Numbered from the stretch's first letter, positions 1 to 8,714 are shown. The stretch: DNA of 64,000 nt from Bradyrhizobium sp. B124 (GCF_038967635.1 NZ_CP152413.1:4964001-5028000); one strand, 5' to 3'. Numbers and translations are program-made. The notes: a model not told the origin generated them from the sequence alone.

Positions 1-1
1 G

Positions 2-820
2 CTGCAATATCTCGGCGACCATGGCGGCAAGCCGCGAGAAGACGGCAACGGCTCGATCTCCTTCCTGATCACCGGCGATGAGGAAGACGTCTCGATCAAC
101 GGCACCGTCAAGCTGTTGAAATGGTGCGCCGAGCGCGGCGAGAAATTCGACCATTGCGTGCTCGGCGAGCCGTCGAATGTCGAGGTGCTCGGCGACATGA
201 TCAAGATCGGCCGGCGCGGCTCGCAGTCCGGCACGCTCGTCGTCGATGGCGTGCAGGGCCACGTCGCCTATCCGCACCGCGCCTCGAACCCGGTGCCCGA
301 TATCTCGCGGCTGATCGTCGCGCTGAGCGACGAGCCGCTCGATCACGGCAGCGCGCAATTCCAGGCCAGCAACCTCGAATTCACCACGGTCGATGTCGGC
401 AACACCGCGAGCAATGTGATCCCGGGCCAGGCGCGGGCGAAGTTCAACATCCGCTACAACGACAACCACACCCAGGAAAGCCTGCGGCAGCTGGTCGACG
501 AGCGGCTGGCGAAGGCCTGCGGCAACCGCATCCGTGCTCACATCGACTGGCAGCCGTCGAACTCCAACGTGTTCGTGACCCAGCCCGGGCCGTTCACCGA
601 TCTCGCGGTCGCCGCGATCGAGGAGGTCACCGGCCGCAAGCCGGAGCTGTCCACCTCCGGCGGCACCTCGGACGCGCGCTTCATCTCGAGCTATTGCCCG
701 GTGATCGAATTCGGCCTGGTCGGCCAGACCATGCACCAGATCGACGAGCGCACGCCGGTGGCCGATCTGGAGAAGTTGACGCGGATCTATCGGGGCGTGT
801 TGGACAGGTATTTTGCGTAG
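2..820 (+). CDS. dapE: Succinyl-diaminopimelate desuccinylase, 3' part
   Basis: This is the C-terminal 272 residues of DapE (family length about 380); the start lies before the window. The M20 metallopeptidase removes succinate from N-succinyl-LL-diaminopimelate in the cytoplasmic lysine/peptidoglycan pathway. Reading frame 2 is open from the window edge. The motif ITGDEED carries the catalytic Glu and a metal ligand. It is followed by LGEPS and, near the C-terminus, [10 protein letters not shown], whose His is the expected last zinc ligand. The middle of the fragment, starting about GRRGS, matches the dimerisation lid domain. It converges with truA across a palindromic repeat. Confidence 0.95.
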   Translation: MQYLGDHGGKPREDGNGSISFLITGDEEDVSINGTVKLLKWCAERGEKFDHCVLGEPSNVEVLGDMIKIGRRGSQSGTLVVDGVQGHVAYPHRASNPVPDISRLIVALSDEPLDHGSAQFQASNLEFTTVDVGNTASNVIPGQARAKFNIRYNDNHTQESLRQLVDERLAKACGNRIRAHIDWQPSNSNVFVTQPGPFTDLAVAAIEEVTGRKPELSTSGGTSDARFISSYCPVIEFGLVGQTMHQIDERTPVADLEKLTRIYRGVLDRYFA

Positions 821-923
821 TCCGGCCGCTCGGCTGGACAAAAATATCGAAAACAACCCCATGCACAGTAGGGATTGGGGCCGTTCGTCATCCACCCGCA
901 CCAGATGCAGCGTGCTAATCCGT

Positions 924-1005
924 AGGATGGGTAGAGCGCAGCGAAACCCATCATCTCACCGCGCAGATACAAGTGATGGGTTTCGCTTCGCTCTACCCAT
1001 CCTAC
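924..1005. repeat. Palindromic intergenic repeat (about 82 bp)
   Basis: Two inverted arms of about 30 bp (924-953 and 975-1005) read GATGGGTAGAGCG...AACCCATC and its complement around a short spacer. It lies between the convergent genes dapE and truA, so it could fold as a bidirectional terminator, but it lacks a T-run. It looks like a dispersed REP-type element. Confidence 0.8.
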
Positions 1006-1022
1006 CAGATCATTCACACCGC

Positions 1023-1760
1023 CTAATAATCCACCCGCATCAGATAGAGCCCGTCCGGCGGCGCCACGGGGCCGCAGGCGGCGCGGTTGCGGGCGGCGAG
1101 TGCACCAAAGAGATCGTCCGCACTCCAGCGGCCCTCGCCGACCCAGACCAGCGATCCCACCATCGAACGCACCTGACTGTGCAGGAACGAGCGCGCCGAC
1201 GTCACGATGTTGATGGCGTCGCCCTCGCGCGTGACGTCGAGCTGATCGAGCGTCTTCTCCGGCGACCTGGCCTGGCACTCGGTGTCGCGGAAGGTGGTAA
1301 AATCGTGCTTGCCGAGGAGGCGCCGCGCGGCGGCGTGCATCGCGTCGGCATCGAGCGCACGCGGCACGCGCCAGACGCGACTGACGTCCAGCGCGAGGTT
1401 CGCGCGGGTGTTGGTGATGCGATAGAGATAGTGCCGCTTGATCGCCGAGAACCGTGCCTCGAAATCGTCGGGCACGACGTCAGCCGCGAGCACGCCGATC
1501 GGATTGGGCCGCAGATGCGCGTTCAGCCCGTCGCGGAAGCGGCCGGGCGGAAAATGCTTGGCGATGTCGCAATGCGCGACCTGGCCGCGCGCATGCACGC
1601 CGGCGTCGGTACGTCCTGCGCCATGGACGCGCACGTCCTCGCCGCAGATCGCCTTGACCGCCGTCTCCAGCGCGCCCTGCACGGTCGGCGCGGTGTCCTG
1701 GATCTGCCAGCCGGAGAACGGCGTGCCGTCATATTCGATGGTGAGCTTGTAGCGGGGCAT
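1023..1760 (-). CDS. truA: tRNA pseudouridine(38-40) synthase TruA
   Basis: TruA isomerises uridines 38-40 in the anticodon arm of many tRNAs. The 245-residue protein has the normal family length. It opens with the typical [16 protein letters not shown] strand, and the catalytic aspartate is D52 in [24 protein letters not shown] near residue 195 matches the conserved C-terminal motif. The ATG start gives the expected N-terminus. It is the last gene of a minus-strand run def-fmt-truA, with repeat-filled gaps between the members, so cotranscription is likely but not certain. Confidence 0.96.
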   Translation of the reverse strand: MPRYKLTIEYDGTPFSGWQIQDTAPTVQGALETAVKAICGEDVRVHGAGRTDAGVHARGQVAHCDIAKHFPPGRFRDGLNAHLRPNPIGVLAADVVPDDFEARFSAIKRHYLYRITNTRANLALDVSRVWRVPRALDADAMHAAARRLLGKHDFTTFRDTECQARSPEKTLDQLDVTREGDAINIVTSARSFLHSQVRSMVGSLVWVGEGRWSADDLFGALAARNRAACGPVAPPDGLYLMRVDY

Positions 1761-1779
1761 CGTTCAATCTGGTTTGGCC

Positions 1780-1866
1780 GTCATTGCCGGGCTTGACCCG
1801 GCAATCCATCCTCTTCAGGACAAGCTTCTTTTCGAGATGGATGCGCGGGTCAAGCCCGCGCATGAC
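1780..1866. repeat. Paired palindromic repeat between truA and fmt
   Basis: Left palindrome GTCATTGCCGGGCTTGACCC... and right palindrome ...GGGTCAAGCCCGCGCATGAC face each other about 27 bp apart. The design, two GC palindromes pointing at each other around a spacer, recurs at 2839, 5069, 30657 and 47869. Confidence 0.8.
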
Positions 1867-1870
1867 AATC

Positions 1871-2806
1871 TCAGGACACCTTCGCCCCCGGCTTCAGCGG
1901 CGTGCCGCGCAAAAAGTCCGCCGCCTTCATCGGCGCCTTGCCGGCGCGCTGCAGTTCGAGAATCCGGACCGCGCCATCGCCGCAGGCGATCGCAAAGGTA
2001 TCGTCGAGCACATCGCCCGGTTGGCCCGAGCCTTTGGCAAGCTCGCAGCGCAGGATTTTCAGCCGCACTGGCTCGCCCTCGCCAGCGAGCTCGCACCAGG
2101 CGCCGGGGAACGGCGAAAGCCCGTGAATGTGCCGCAGCACCGCATGCGCGGGCTGCTTCCAGTCGATCCGCGCCTCGGCCTTCTCGATCTTGGCGGCGTA
2201 GGTGACGCCGGCCTCGCTCTGCTTCGTCAGCTGCAACCCGCCGCGCTGCAGCGCGCCCATCGCGCGCACCATCAGATCGGCGCCGAGCGGCGCCAGCGCG
2301 TCGTGCAGGTCGGATGCCGTCATGCTGTCCGAGATCGGCAGCCGCTCGGCCATCGCGACGTCGCCGGTGTCGAGGCCGACATCCATCTTCATCACCATCA
2401 CGCCGCTCTCGGCATCGCCCGCCATGATGGCGCGGTTGATCGGCGCGGCGCCGCGCCAGCGCGGCAATAGCGAGGCATGGAGGTTGAAGCAGCCGAGCTT
2501 CGGCGAATCGAGGATGGCCTGCGGCAGGATCATGCCGTAGGCCACGACGACAGCGGCATCCGCGTCAAACGCGCGAAACTCCTCGAGCGCTTCCGGTGTC
2601 TTCAAGGTTTTCGGCGTCAGCACGGGAATGCCGAGGCGGCGCGCCTCCTGCTCGACCGGTGTCGGCTGCAACTGCAGGCCGCGCCGCCCGCCCGGCTTCG
2701 GCGCGCGGGTATAGACCGCCACGACCTCGTGGCCATGGGCCACCAGCTCCAGCAGCGTCGGCACCGCGAAGTCGGGCGTGCCCATGAAGATCAGACGGAG
2801 AGGCAT
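1871..2806 (-). CDS. fmt: Methionyl-tRNA formyltransferase
   Basis: Fmt formylates initiator Met-tRNA with 10-formyl-tetrahydrofolate. The 311-residue product has the usual length. [14 protein letters not shown] N-terminus ([16 protein letters not shown]), then the catalytic set N108, H110 in [16 protein letters not shown] and D146 in [10 protein letters not shown] are all present. The open frame extends 35 codons further upstream, but those codons run through the preceding palindromic repeat, so the ATG at 2806 was chosen. It lies downstream of def, its partner in N-formylmethionine metabolism. Confidence 0.96.
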   Translation of the reverse strand: MPLRLIFMGTPDFAVPTLLELVAHGHEVVAVYTRAPKPGGRRGLQLQPTPVEQEARRLGIPVLTPKTLKTPEALEEFRAFDADAAVVVAYGMILPQAILDSPKLGCFNLHASLLPRWRGAAPINRAIMAGDAESGVMVMKMDVGLDTGDVAMAERLPISDSMTASDLHDALAPLGADLMVRAMGALQRGGLQLTKQSEAGVTYAAKIEKAEARIDWKQPAHAVLRHIHGLSPFPGAWCELAGEGEPVRLKILRCELAKGSGQPGDVLDDTFAIACGDGAVRILELQRAGKAPMKAADFLRGTPLKPGAKVS

Positions 2807-2838
2807 GCGGTCAGATTCTTCCGGGAGGATCCAATCTT

Positions 2839-2926
2839 CGTCATGGCCGGGCTTGTCCCGGCCATCCACGTCTTTGGTCTCCCAGAAGGAAGACGTGGAT
2901 GCCCGGGTCAAGCCCGGGCATGACGG
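2839..2926. repeat. Paired palindromic repeat between def and fmt
   Basis: GTCATGGCCGGGCTTGTCCCGGCC... faces ...GCCCGGGTCAAGCCCGGGCATGAC. Same architecture as the element at 1780-1866. It sits within the def-fmt gap, where it could modulate readthrough or mRNA stability. Confidence 0.8.
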
Positions 2927-2938
2927 CGGAGTGCGCGG

Positions 2939-3466
2939 CTACTCCGCCGCGCGCTTGGCGGCCTTCTCGAATTTCTTGAAGACGCGGTCGCGCTTCAGCT
3001 TCGACAGATAGTCCACGAACAGAACACCGTTGAGATGGTCGATCTCGTGCTGGATGCAGGTGGCATAGAGCCCATCCGCATCCTCCTCGTGCAGCTTGCC
3101 GTCGAGGTCGGTGAAGCGCAGGCGCACCCGCGCCGGGCGCTCGACCTCCTCGTAATATTCGGGGATCGACAGGCAGCCCTCTTCGTAGACCGACAGCTCC
3201 TCCGAATGCGAAATGATCTCCGGATTGATGAACACCCGCGGCTGCGGCGTGGTCTCGCCGTTCTCGTCGCGCTTGGCGAGGTCCATGGTGATCAGCCGCA
3301 GCGGCTGCGCGACCTGGATCGCCGCGAGCCCGATGCCGGGCGCGTCATACATGGTCTCGAGCATGTCGTCGGCGAGCTTGCGGATCTCCGGCGTCACCTT
3401 CTCGATCGGTTTCGACACCAGACGCAACTGCTTGTCCGGCAGGATGATGATTTCTCGTAATGCCAT
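2939..3466 (-). CDS. def: Peptide deformylase
   Basis: Def removes the formyl group from nascent proteins in the cytoplasm using Fe2+. The 175-residue protein carries all three signature motifs: GIGLAAIQ (44-51), EGCLSIP with metal ligand C98, and QHEIDH with H140, catalytic E141 and H144. The C-terminus is Lys/Arg-rich ([20 protein letters not shown]), as is usual in alphaproteobacteria. The ATG at 3466 follows directly after a 170-bp divergent promoter region shared with rmuC. Confidence 0.97.
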   Translation of the reverse strand: MALREIIILPDKQLRLVSKPIEKVTPEIRKLADDMLETMYDAPGIGLAAIQVAQPLRLITMDLAKRDENGETTPQPRVFINPEIISHSEELSVYEEGCLSIPEYYEEVERPARVRLRFTDLDGKLHEEDADGLYATCIQHEIDHLNGVLFVDYLSKLKRDRVFKKFEKAAKRAAE

Positions 3467-3517
3467 GGCGGCGATTTAAGCTGCTGACTTCATGGGGTCA
3501 ATGCGCTCAGGAACCGG

Positions 3518-3532
3518 TTAAGGCAGCCTTAA
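3518..3532. promoter_or_regulatory. CtrA-type box (TTAA-N7-TTAA)
   Basis: TTAAGGCAGCCTTAA is a perfect full CtrA consensus (TTAA-N7-TTAA, followed by CC). A looser pair TTAA-N9-TTAA lies at 3553-3569. Both sit in the def/rmuC divergent gap, about 105 bp upstream of the rmuC ATG and 50 bp upstream of the def ATG. CtrA is the cell-cycle response regulator of alphaproteobacteria. Which gene is controlled cannot be told from sequence. Confidence 0.55.
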
Positions 3533-3636
3533 CCACGTTTCTTCACGCAAGATTAACCAAGGAATTTAAGGGACTGTTTACCATAAATGTTCCCTTTTCG
3601 TTCGGCGGCAACGCCGAATCGGCTACAACTGCCGAC

Positions 3637-4845
3637 ATGAACGAGATTCTCCTCACGATTGGCGACCTTCCCGTCCGTGTCTCCGACGCGTTGATCGGCC
3701 TTGGCGCACTGGCGCTGATCCTGCTGTTCGCCATCGCCGTGGTGATCGCGCGCGCCAGCCGGCGCGGCGCGGAACTGGCGATGGCCCAGGCCGTCCGCGC
3801 CGACGAGCTGGAGGAGCGGCTTGCCGACATGCTGCGGGCCCAGAGCGAGGCCTCGGGGCGGGTCGACGCGATGGGGCAGGCACTGGCCGGCCGTCAGGCC
3901 GAGATGGCCCGTGCCGTCAACGAGCGGCTGGATTCGGTGACCCACCGGGTCGGCCAATCGATGGAACAGACCACGCGCAACACGATGGATTCGCTGCGCG
4001 TGCTGCACGAGCGGCTCGGCATCATCGATCACGCCCACAAGAACCTCAACGAGCTCACCACCCAGGTGACGACGTTGCGCGACGTGCTCGCCAACAAGCA
4101 ATCCCGCGGCGCGTTCGGCCAGGCGCGGATGGAGGCGATCGTCCAGGACGGCATGCCGAAGGGCTCGTTCGAGTTCCAGTACACGCTGACCACGGGCAAG
4201 CGGCCGGACTGCGTCGTGTTCCTGCCCGACCAGCGTCCGCTCTGCATCGACGCGAAATTCCCGCTCGAGGCCATGACCGCGCTGCACGACGCGCGCAGCG
4301 ACGAGGAGCGCAAATTCGCCAGCCAGCGGCTGCGCGCCGACGTGCTGAAGCATGTCAGCGACATCGCGGAGAAATACCTGATCCCGGGCGAGACCCAGGA
4401 CACCGCGCTGATGTTCGTACCCTCGGAATCGGTCTATGCCGAAATCCATGACGGCTTCGACGACGTGGTCCAGAAGGCCTATCGCGCCCGGGTCGTGCTG
4501 GTGTCGCCCTCGCTGCTGATGCTGGCGATCCAGGTGATGCAGCAGATCCTGAAGGACGCCCGCATCCGCGACGCCGCCGACCAGATCCGCAACGAGGTGA
4601 TGCATCTCGGCGACGACCTCAGCCGCCTGCGTGATCGCGTGCTCAAGCTGCAAAACCACTTCGGCCAGGTCAACGAGGACGTCAGGCAGATCCTGATCTC
4701 CGCCGACAAGATCGAAAAGCGCGCCGGCCGCATCGAGGAACTCGACTTCAGCAAGTCCGAGACCCCGATCGAGGTCCCGCGCTTCGTAAAGGCCAGCACG
4801 CCCGAGCTGTTCCCCGCCCCGCGCAAGCTGCAGGCGGGGGAGTGA
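3637..4845 (+). CDS. rmuC: DNA recombination protein RmuC
   Basis: RmuC is a predicted membrane-anchored nuclease-fold protein that limits inversions between short repeats. The 402-residue product has one N-terminal membrane segment (about residues 18-40, ALIGLGALALILLFAIAVV). A coiled-coil follows (about 50-150, rich in Glu, Arg, Gln). Then comes the RmuC nuclease-like domain with GSFEFQYTLTTGKRPDCVVFLP and IDAKFPLEAM (D and K of a PD-D/ExK-like core). The frame is open another 59 codons upstream, but that stretch contains the CtrA box, so the ATG at 3637 is preferred. Confidence 0.93.
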   Translation: MNEILLTIGDLPVRVSDALIGLGALALILLFAIAVVIARASRRGAELAMAQAVRADELEERLADMLRAQSEASGRVDAMGQALAGRQAEMARAVNERLDSVTHRVGQSMEQTTRNTMDSLRVLHERLGIIDHAHKNLNELTTQVTTLRDVLANKQSRGAFGQARMEAIVQDGMPKGSFEFQYTLTTGKRPDCVVFLPDQRPLCIDAKFPLEAMTALHDARSDEERKFASQRLRADVLKHVSDIAEKYLIPGETQDTALMFVPSESVYAEIHDGFDDVVQKAYRARVVLVSPSLLMLAIQVMQQILKDARIRDAADQIRNEVMHLGDDLSRLRDRVLKLQNHFGQVNEDVRQILISADKIEKRAGRIEELDFSKSETPIEVPRFVKASTPELFPAPRKLQAGE

Positions 4846-4890
4846 ATGTTGCTTTAGAATTTGCGTGGCGCGCTTGCGCCGCCCAATCGG

Positions 4891-4982
4891 TGTGTCATCG
4901 CCCGGCTTTATCCAAAAATAGCCGCAGGTGGCGGATAGGCCTCTGGAATACTGGATCGCCCGGTCGAGCCGGGCGATGACAG
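4891..4982. repeat. Paired palindromic repeat upstream of the GIY-YIG gene
   Basis: TGTCATCGCCCGGC... at 4893 and GGATCGCCCGGTCGAGCC... ending at 4981 form the outer arms. The right half (from 4930) continues into a 91-bp stretch that recurs as a direct copy at 5415-5506. Confidence 0.8.
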
Positions 4983-5021
4983 TCTTTTTGGGGCCGAATC
5001 CGGTAGCAACTTCTCTGTGAC
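4930..5021 (+). repeat. Direct repeat, left copy (about 91 bp)
   Basis: The block beginning GGCGGATAGGCCTCTGG and ending TTCTCTGTGAC is repeated, with scattered substitutions, at 5415-5506. There its end forms the start region of the ampG-like gene (TTCTATGAC, ATG at 5502). The left copy has GTG at the same place but no open frame. The two copies bracket the GIY-YIG gene. Confidence 0.85.
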
Positions 5022-5068
5022 CGCACCTGGAGAATGTTGATGACCGCAGATCGCACGGCATAATCAGG

Positions 5069-5111
5069 TGTCATCGCCCGGCTCGACCGGGCGATCCAGT
5101 ATCCCAGAGGC
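5069..5111 (-). repeat. Inverted repeat, left end of GIY-YIG element
   Basis: These 43 bp are the reverse complement of 5424-5466 with a single mismatch (position 5451 on the right). The left arm ends 6 bp before the GIY-YIG start codon. The right arm begins next to its stop codon. The single gene is therefore tightly framed by terminal inverted repeats. Confidence 0.85.
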
Positions 5112-5117
5112 GGAAAT

Positions 5118-5423
5118 TTGGGAGCACGCAGCTACTACGTCTACATTCTCGCCAGCCGCATCGGCGGCACGCTCTACATCGGTGTGACAAATGATCTCAT
5201 TCGTCGCGTCGGCGAGCACAAGCTGAAACTCGTCCAAAGTTTCACTGAGAAATATGATGTGGTGAAGCTCGTTTATTTCGAGCAGTTCGACGATCCCGAG
5301 AACGCGATAAAGCGCGAGAAGCGGCTCAAGAAATGGCCACGCGCATGGAAAATCTCCTTAATCGAGAAGGACAATCCGGACTGGGACGATCTCTATCCGG
5401 AGATCGCCGGTGGCGGCGGATAG
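5118..5423 (+). CDS. Small GIY-YIG nuclease domain protein
   Basis: The 101-residue protein is one GIY-YIG domain: YYVYILAS (residues 6-13), GTLYIGVTNDLIRRVGEHK with the conserved Tyr and Arg (17-35), then the ENAIKREKRLKKWPRAWK helix with a metal-binding Glu. It belongs to the YhbQ/UPF0213-like group, whose members are found as stand-alone nucleases of poorly known role. A TTG start at 5118 was chosen because it gives the canonical N-terminus; no in-frame ATG lies upstream. The stop is inside the right repeat. The gene sits between 43-bp inverted and 91-bp direct repeats, suggesting it moved or was duplicated as a unit. Confidence 0.88.
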   Translation: MGARSYYVYILASRIGGTLYIGVTNDLIRRVGEHKLKLVQSFTEKYDVVKLVYFEQFDDPENAIKREKRLKKWPRAWKISLIEKDNPDWDDLYPEIAGGGG

Positions 5424-5506
5424 GCCTCTGGGATACTGGATCGCCCGGTCAAGCCGGGCGATGACAGTCTTTTTGGAGCCGAATCTGCTACCAACTCTTC
5501 TATGAC
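5415..5506 (+). repeat. Direct repeat, right copy, including inverted arm 5424-5466
   Basis: Right copy of the 91-bp block at 4930-5021 and, at 5424-5466, the right arm of the inverted pair at 5069-5111. It contains the stop codon of the GIY-YIG gene and the ATG (5502) of the downstream permease, so the two coding sequences are joined only by repeat DNA. Confidence 0.85.
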
Positions 5507-6878
5507 AGCCCCCGAAACGACGTCTGACGCGTCTGCAAAGCCGGAGCCGAAGCCCGCCGCCACCTCCTGGCGCGACAGCTTCGCCGTGTATCTGCAGCCG
5601 CGGGTGCTGATCGTGCTGCTGCTCGGCTTCTCCTCGGGCCTGCCGCTGGCGCTGTCGGGCTCGACGCTGCAGGTGTGGATGAAGGAGGCCGGGGTCGATC
5701 TCGGCACCATCGGGCTGCTGGCGCTGATCGGCACGCCCTACACGCTGAAGTTCCTCTGGGCACCGCTGGTCGATGCGCTGCACGTGCCGCTGTTCACGCA
5801 GATCTTCGGTCGCCGCCGCGGCTGGCTGCTGCTCTCGCAGCTGTTGCTGATCGCGACGATCCTGGTGCTGGCGATGGCCGATCCCGCGCGGTCGCCGTGG
5901 TTCGCGGCGTTCGCCGCGTTGCTGGTCGCGACCGCGTCGTCGACGCAGGACATCGTGGTCGATGCCTTCCGCGTCGAAAGCCTGCCGGAGAGCGAGCAGG
6001 CTGCCGGCATGGCATCCTATGTCGCGGCCTATCGCATCGGCATGCTGGTCTCGACCGCCGGCGCGCTGTTCATCGTCAGCGGGTTCGAGTCGGCCGGAGT
6101 GGCGCGTCCGTCGGCATGGATGTGGGGCTATGTGGTGATGGCCGCGCTGGTCGTGATCGGCATCGTCACGGCGCTGGCTGCGACCGAGCCGGCGCAATCG
6201 AAGGGCGCGGAGGCCGCCACGCATGCGCAGACCGCGGCCGAACGCGTCTTGCACGCGGCGCTCGGCGCATTCTCCGAGTTCCTCAGCCGCAAGGACGCAT
6301 TGGCGGCGCTCGCCTTCGTGGTGCTGTTCAAGTTCACCGACGCGTTCTCGGGCACCATGACCGCACCGTTCGTGATCGACATCGGCTTTTCCAAGGTCGA
6401 TTACGCGGCGATCGTGAAGGGCGTCGGCCTTGCCGCGACCTTGATCGGCGGCTTTGCCGGCGGCTTCGTGGCGCGGCGTTATTCGCTCGCGACCAGCCTC
6501 TGGATCGGCGGCGTGCTGCAGGCGGTCGCCAACCTTTCGTTCTCCTGGCTCGCGCATGTCGGCGTCGATCAATGGGCGCTGGCGCTTGCGATCACCGCGG
6601 AGAATTTCACCAGCGCGATCGGCACCGTGATCTTCGTCGCCTACCTTTCGGCGCTGTGCCGCAATCCGCTGCACACCGCGACCCAGTATGCGCTGCTCAC
6701 GGCGCTCGCCGCGGTCGGCCGCACCTATCTGTCGTCGGGCGCGGGCTATGTGGCCAAGGCCGTCGGCTGGCAAATGTTCTTCGTGATCTGCGTGCTGGTC
6801 GCGATCCCGAGCCTGATCCTGCTCGCCTGGCTGCAGCGGCGCGGACATTTCGATGAGCTGGGGCCGGTCAGGGTTTAG
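5502..6878 (+). CDS. ampG: AmpG-like muropeptide MFS permease
   Basis: The 458-residue protein has 12 or more hydrophobic segments and the AmpG signature region: LLLGFSSGLPLALSGSTLQ (about 38-56), then KEAGVDLGTIGLLALIGTPYTLKFLWAPLVD. AmpG imports GlcNAc-anhydromuramyl peptides from periplasm to cytosol for wall recycling and, in some bacteria, beta-lactamase induction. DPARSPW in the second loop region and the VVDAFRVESLPESEQAAG stretch are also typical. The first 20 residues are polar. The start ATG lies inside the duplicated 91-bp repeat, so its own promoter must be inside or upstream of repeat DNA. Confidence 0.87.
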   Translation: MTAPETTSDASAKPEPKPAATSWRDSFAVYLQPRVLIVLLLGFSSGLPLALSGSTLQVWMKEAGVDLGTIGLLALIGTPYTLKFLWAPLVDALHVPLFTQIFGRRRGWLLLSQLLLIATILVLAMADPARSPWFAAFAALLVATASSTQDIVVDAFRVESLPESEQAAGMASYVAAYRIGMLVSTAGALFIVSGFESAGVARPSAWMWGYVVMAALVVIGIVTALAATEPAQSKGAEAATHAQTAAERVLHAALGAFSEFLSRKDALAALAFVVLFKFTDAFSGTMTAPFVIDIGFSKVDYAAIVKGVGLAATLIGGFAGGFVARRYSLATSLWIGGVLQAVANLSFSWLAHVGVDQWALALAITAENFTSAIGTVIFVAYLSALCRNPLHTATQYALLTALAAVGRTYLSSGAGYVAKAVGWQMFFVICVLVAIPSLILLAWLQRRGHFDELGPVRV

Positions 6879-6888
6879 CTCAGCCGCC

Positions 6889-6974
6889 GTAGCCCGGATG
6901 AAGCGAAGCGCAATCCGGGAAACCTCTCGACTGCAACGACCGTCCCGGATTTCGCTTCGCTCCATCCGGGCTAC
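6889..6974. repeat. Palindromic repeat, GTAGCCCGGATG family
   Basis: Arms GTAGCCCGGATGAAGCGAAG and its complement ending GGGCTAC enclose about 40 bp. Other members lie at 35001-35138 and 37026-37111. Confidence 0.85.
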
Positions 6975-6989
6975 GGGCTCTCTGCGTGC

Positions 6990-7110
6990 GTCGTCCTGGC
7001 GAAAGCCAGGACCCATTACCCCAAATGCAAATTGTTGCGCGACGTTGGGGCCACAATCCATCCGACAACCAAGGCCGGTGGTTATGGGTCCTGGCCTTCG
7101 CCAGGACGAC
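6990..7110. repeat. 121-bp MITE-like repeat, copy 1
   Basis: The ends are inverted GTCGTCCTGGCGAAAGCCAG and its complement. The interior contains ACCCCAAATGC and GTTGTTGCGCG-like blocks. The same unit, related internally as well as at its ends, occurs at 39835-39955 (opposite orientation) and 55017-55136. There is no coding capacity, so it is a non-autonomous element. The 312-bp gap 6879-7190 holds this and the preceding palindrome and no gene. Confidence 0.88.
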
Positions 7111-7190
7111 GATGAGGATGGGTCGCAACTCAAGAAACACCGCAGTGTCATCACCTACGCATCCGGGCGATGACGCCGCAATTGAGGCAG

Positions 7191-7619
7191 CTACTTCGCC
7201 ACCACGCTCCACTTGGTGACGATGGCTTCGCTCATCTCGCCAGCGTCCTTGGCGCAGGCGATCTCGTCGACCTTCACCGAGATGGCCTTGCCGGAGAGGC
7301 TCTTGAGCTGCGCGGCCTGGGCGTCGTTGGTCGGAATCAGCTGGAAGGTTTCCGGCCCGGTTTCGAGGTTGCAGAGACCGTTCGGCGGTGGCAGTCGGCG
7401 CGGCTCGCTGGTGATCTGGTAGGTCGCGACGCGCTTGCCGCGGTTCTTGGTGTCGCGCACCTTCATGACGCCGAGTTCCCCCGACAGCACGTCGCCGGCC
7501 CGGATCATCTTGCCGGGCTTCTGCGGTGTGTCGCTCTGCTGTGCGAGCGCGCAGGGCGCAGCAAAGGCTGTCGCCAGAAGCGCAACGGCCAAGCGTACGC
7601 CGAATCGGTGTGTCGTCAT
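7191..7619 (-). CDS. Hypothetical secreted protein (142 aa)
   Basis: No family was recognised. The N-terminus is a clear Sec signal peptide (MTTHRFGVRLAVALLATAFAA, cleavage probably after CALAQ near residue 27). The mature part is about 115 residues. It has two cysteines (CNLETG near 83 and IACAKD near 121) that could form a disulfide. The mature region GDVLSGELGVMKVRDTKNRGKRVATYQI suggests a small beta-rich periplasmic protein. It is a single gene on the minus strand, upstream of a MITE-like repeat and downstream of a 147-bp gap after recR. Confidence 0.8.
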   Translation of the reverse strand: MTTHRFGVRLAVALLATAFAAPCALAQQSDTPQKPGKMIRAGDVLSGELGVMKVRDTKNRGKRVATYQITSEPRRLPPPNGLCNLETGPETFQLIPTNDAQAAQLKSLSGKAISVKVDEIACAKDAGEMSEAIVTKWSVVAK

Positions 7620-7766
7620 TTGCAGTGGTTCCGTACTTGATTCGTCAGAGCGTGGATGACCGTCCCCAAATCGTCATCCACCCTATCATTTTGTTTCGGC
7701 GCGATCTTTTTGGATTGTCGCCGATCGCCTGGCGAACAATGCCGCGTCCGGCTCCCGGATCGCTTG

Positions 7767-8372
7767 CTAGAACAGCGTCCGCTGCCGCATCGCAGCCGAT
7801 AGCGTACCTTCGTCGAGGTAATCAAGCTCTCCGCCGACCGGCACGCCATGCGCCAGCCGCGTCACCCGCACATTGGCCTCCGACAAGAGGTCGGTGATGT
7901 AATGCGCGGTGGTCTGGCCATCGACGGTCGCATTGAGCGCCAGAATGATCTCGCTGACCTCGGGCGCATGCGCGCGCGCCACCAGCTGATCGATGGTGAG
8001 ATCCTGCGGACCGACGCCGTCGAGCGGCGACAGCGTTGCGCCGAGCACGTGATAACGTCCATTGGTCGCATTGGCGCGTTCCAGCGCCCAGAGATCGGCG
8101 ACATCGGCGACCACGACGATGATCGAGGGATCGCGGCGCGGATCGGTGCAGACCGTGCAGGGGTTTTGTGTATCGATGTTTCCGCAGGTCTTGCAGACCT
8201 GGATCTTGTCGATCGCAACCTGCAGCGCTGCGGTCAGCGGCGTCATCAGGGCTTCGCGCTTCTTGATCAGATGCAGCGCCGCGCGCCGCGCCGAACGCGG
8301 CCCGAGCCCGGGCAGCCGCGCCAGCAACTGGATCAGGCGTTCAATCTCGGGGCCGGCAACGCTCGCAGCCAT
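7767..8372 (-). CDS. recR: Recombination protein RecR
   Basis: RecR works with RecF/RecO to load RecA at gaps. The 201-residue protein has the family layout: N-terminal helix-hairpin-helix ([16 protein letters not shown], 20-35), a four-Cys zinc motif (C60, C63, C72, C75) and a Toprim domain starting [16 protein letters not shown]. Its ATG directly abuts the TAA of ybaB (no spacer), so translation is probably coupled. Gene order dnaX-ybaB-recR is conserved widely in bacteria. Confidence 0.97.
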   Translation of the reverse strand: MAASVAGPEIERLIQLLARLPGLGPRSARRAALHLIKKREALMTPLTAALQVAIDKIQVCKTCGNIDTQNPCTVCTDPRRDPSIIVVVADVADLWALERANATNGRYHVLGATLSPLDGVGPQDLTIDQLVARAHAPEVSEIILALNATVDGQTTAHYITDLLSEANVRVTRLAHGVPVGGELDYLDEGTLSAAMRQRTLF

Positions 8373-8693
8373 TTAGGTCGGACCAAATCCCGGCGGCAGG
8401 CCGAGCCCGCCGGTGAGCGCCATCATCTTCTCCTGCATCGCCGTCTCGGCCTTGCGGCGCGCATCGCCATGCGCGGTGACGAGCAGATCCTCGAGCACTT
8501 CGCGCTCCTCCGGCTTCATCAGCGACGGATCGATCTTGATGCCCTTCACTTCCATCTTCGCGGTCATGCGCACGGCGACCAGGCCGCCGCCGGAGATGCC
8601 CTCGACCTCGACATTGCCGAGCTCTTCCTGCATCGCCTGCATCTTGGATTGCAGCTGTGCTGCCTGTTTCATCATGCCGAGAAAATCAGCCAT
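8373..8693 (-). CDS. ybaB: YbaB/EbfC nucleoid-associated protein
   Basis: The 106-residue protein is the YbaB/EbfC family DNA-binding dimer. It shows MADFLGMMKQAAQLQSKMQ at the start, followed by a GNVEVEGISGGGLVAVRM beta segment and a C-terminal helix ending GLGLPPGFGPT. It lies 21 bp downstream of dnaX and abuts recR, forming a three-gene operon. Exact role is not known; chromosome organisation is proposed for the family. Confidence 0.95.
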   Translation of the reverse strand: MADFLGMMKQAAQLQSKMQAMQEELGNVEVEGISGGGLVAVRMTAKMEVKGIKIDPSLMKPEEREVLEDLLVTAHGDARRKAETAMQEKMMALTGGLGLPPGFGPT

Positions 8694-8714
8694 GCGTGCG
8701 TTCCTATCGCCAGA

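Noticed and set aside
3553..5061. 502-codon minus-strand open frame over rmuC
   Set aside because: Antisense shadow of RmuC. Its translation is low-complexity and begins inside repeat DNA.
6990..7110. The 121-bp element considered as an insertion sequence
   Set aside because: No transposase coding capacity; it is best described as MITE-like. Target-site duplications could not be recognised by eye.
5358..7154. 598-codon minus-strand open frame over the ampG-like gene
   Set aside because: It is antisense to a clear membrane permease and has an Arg/His/Gln/Asp-rich translation typical of GC-rich shadow frames.
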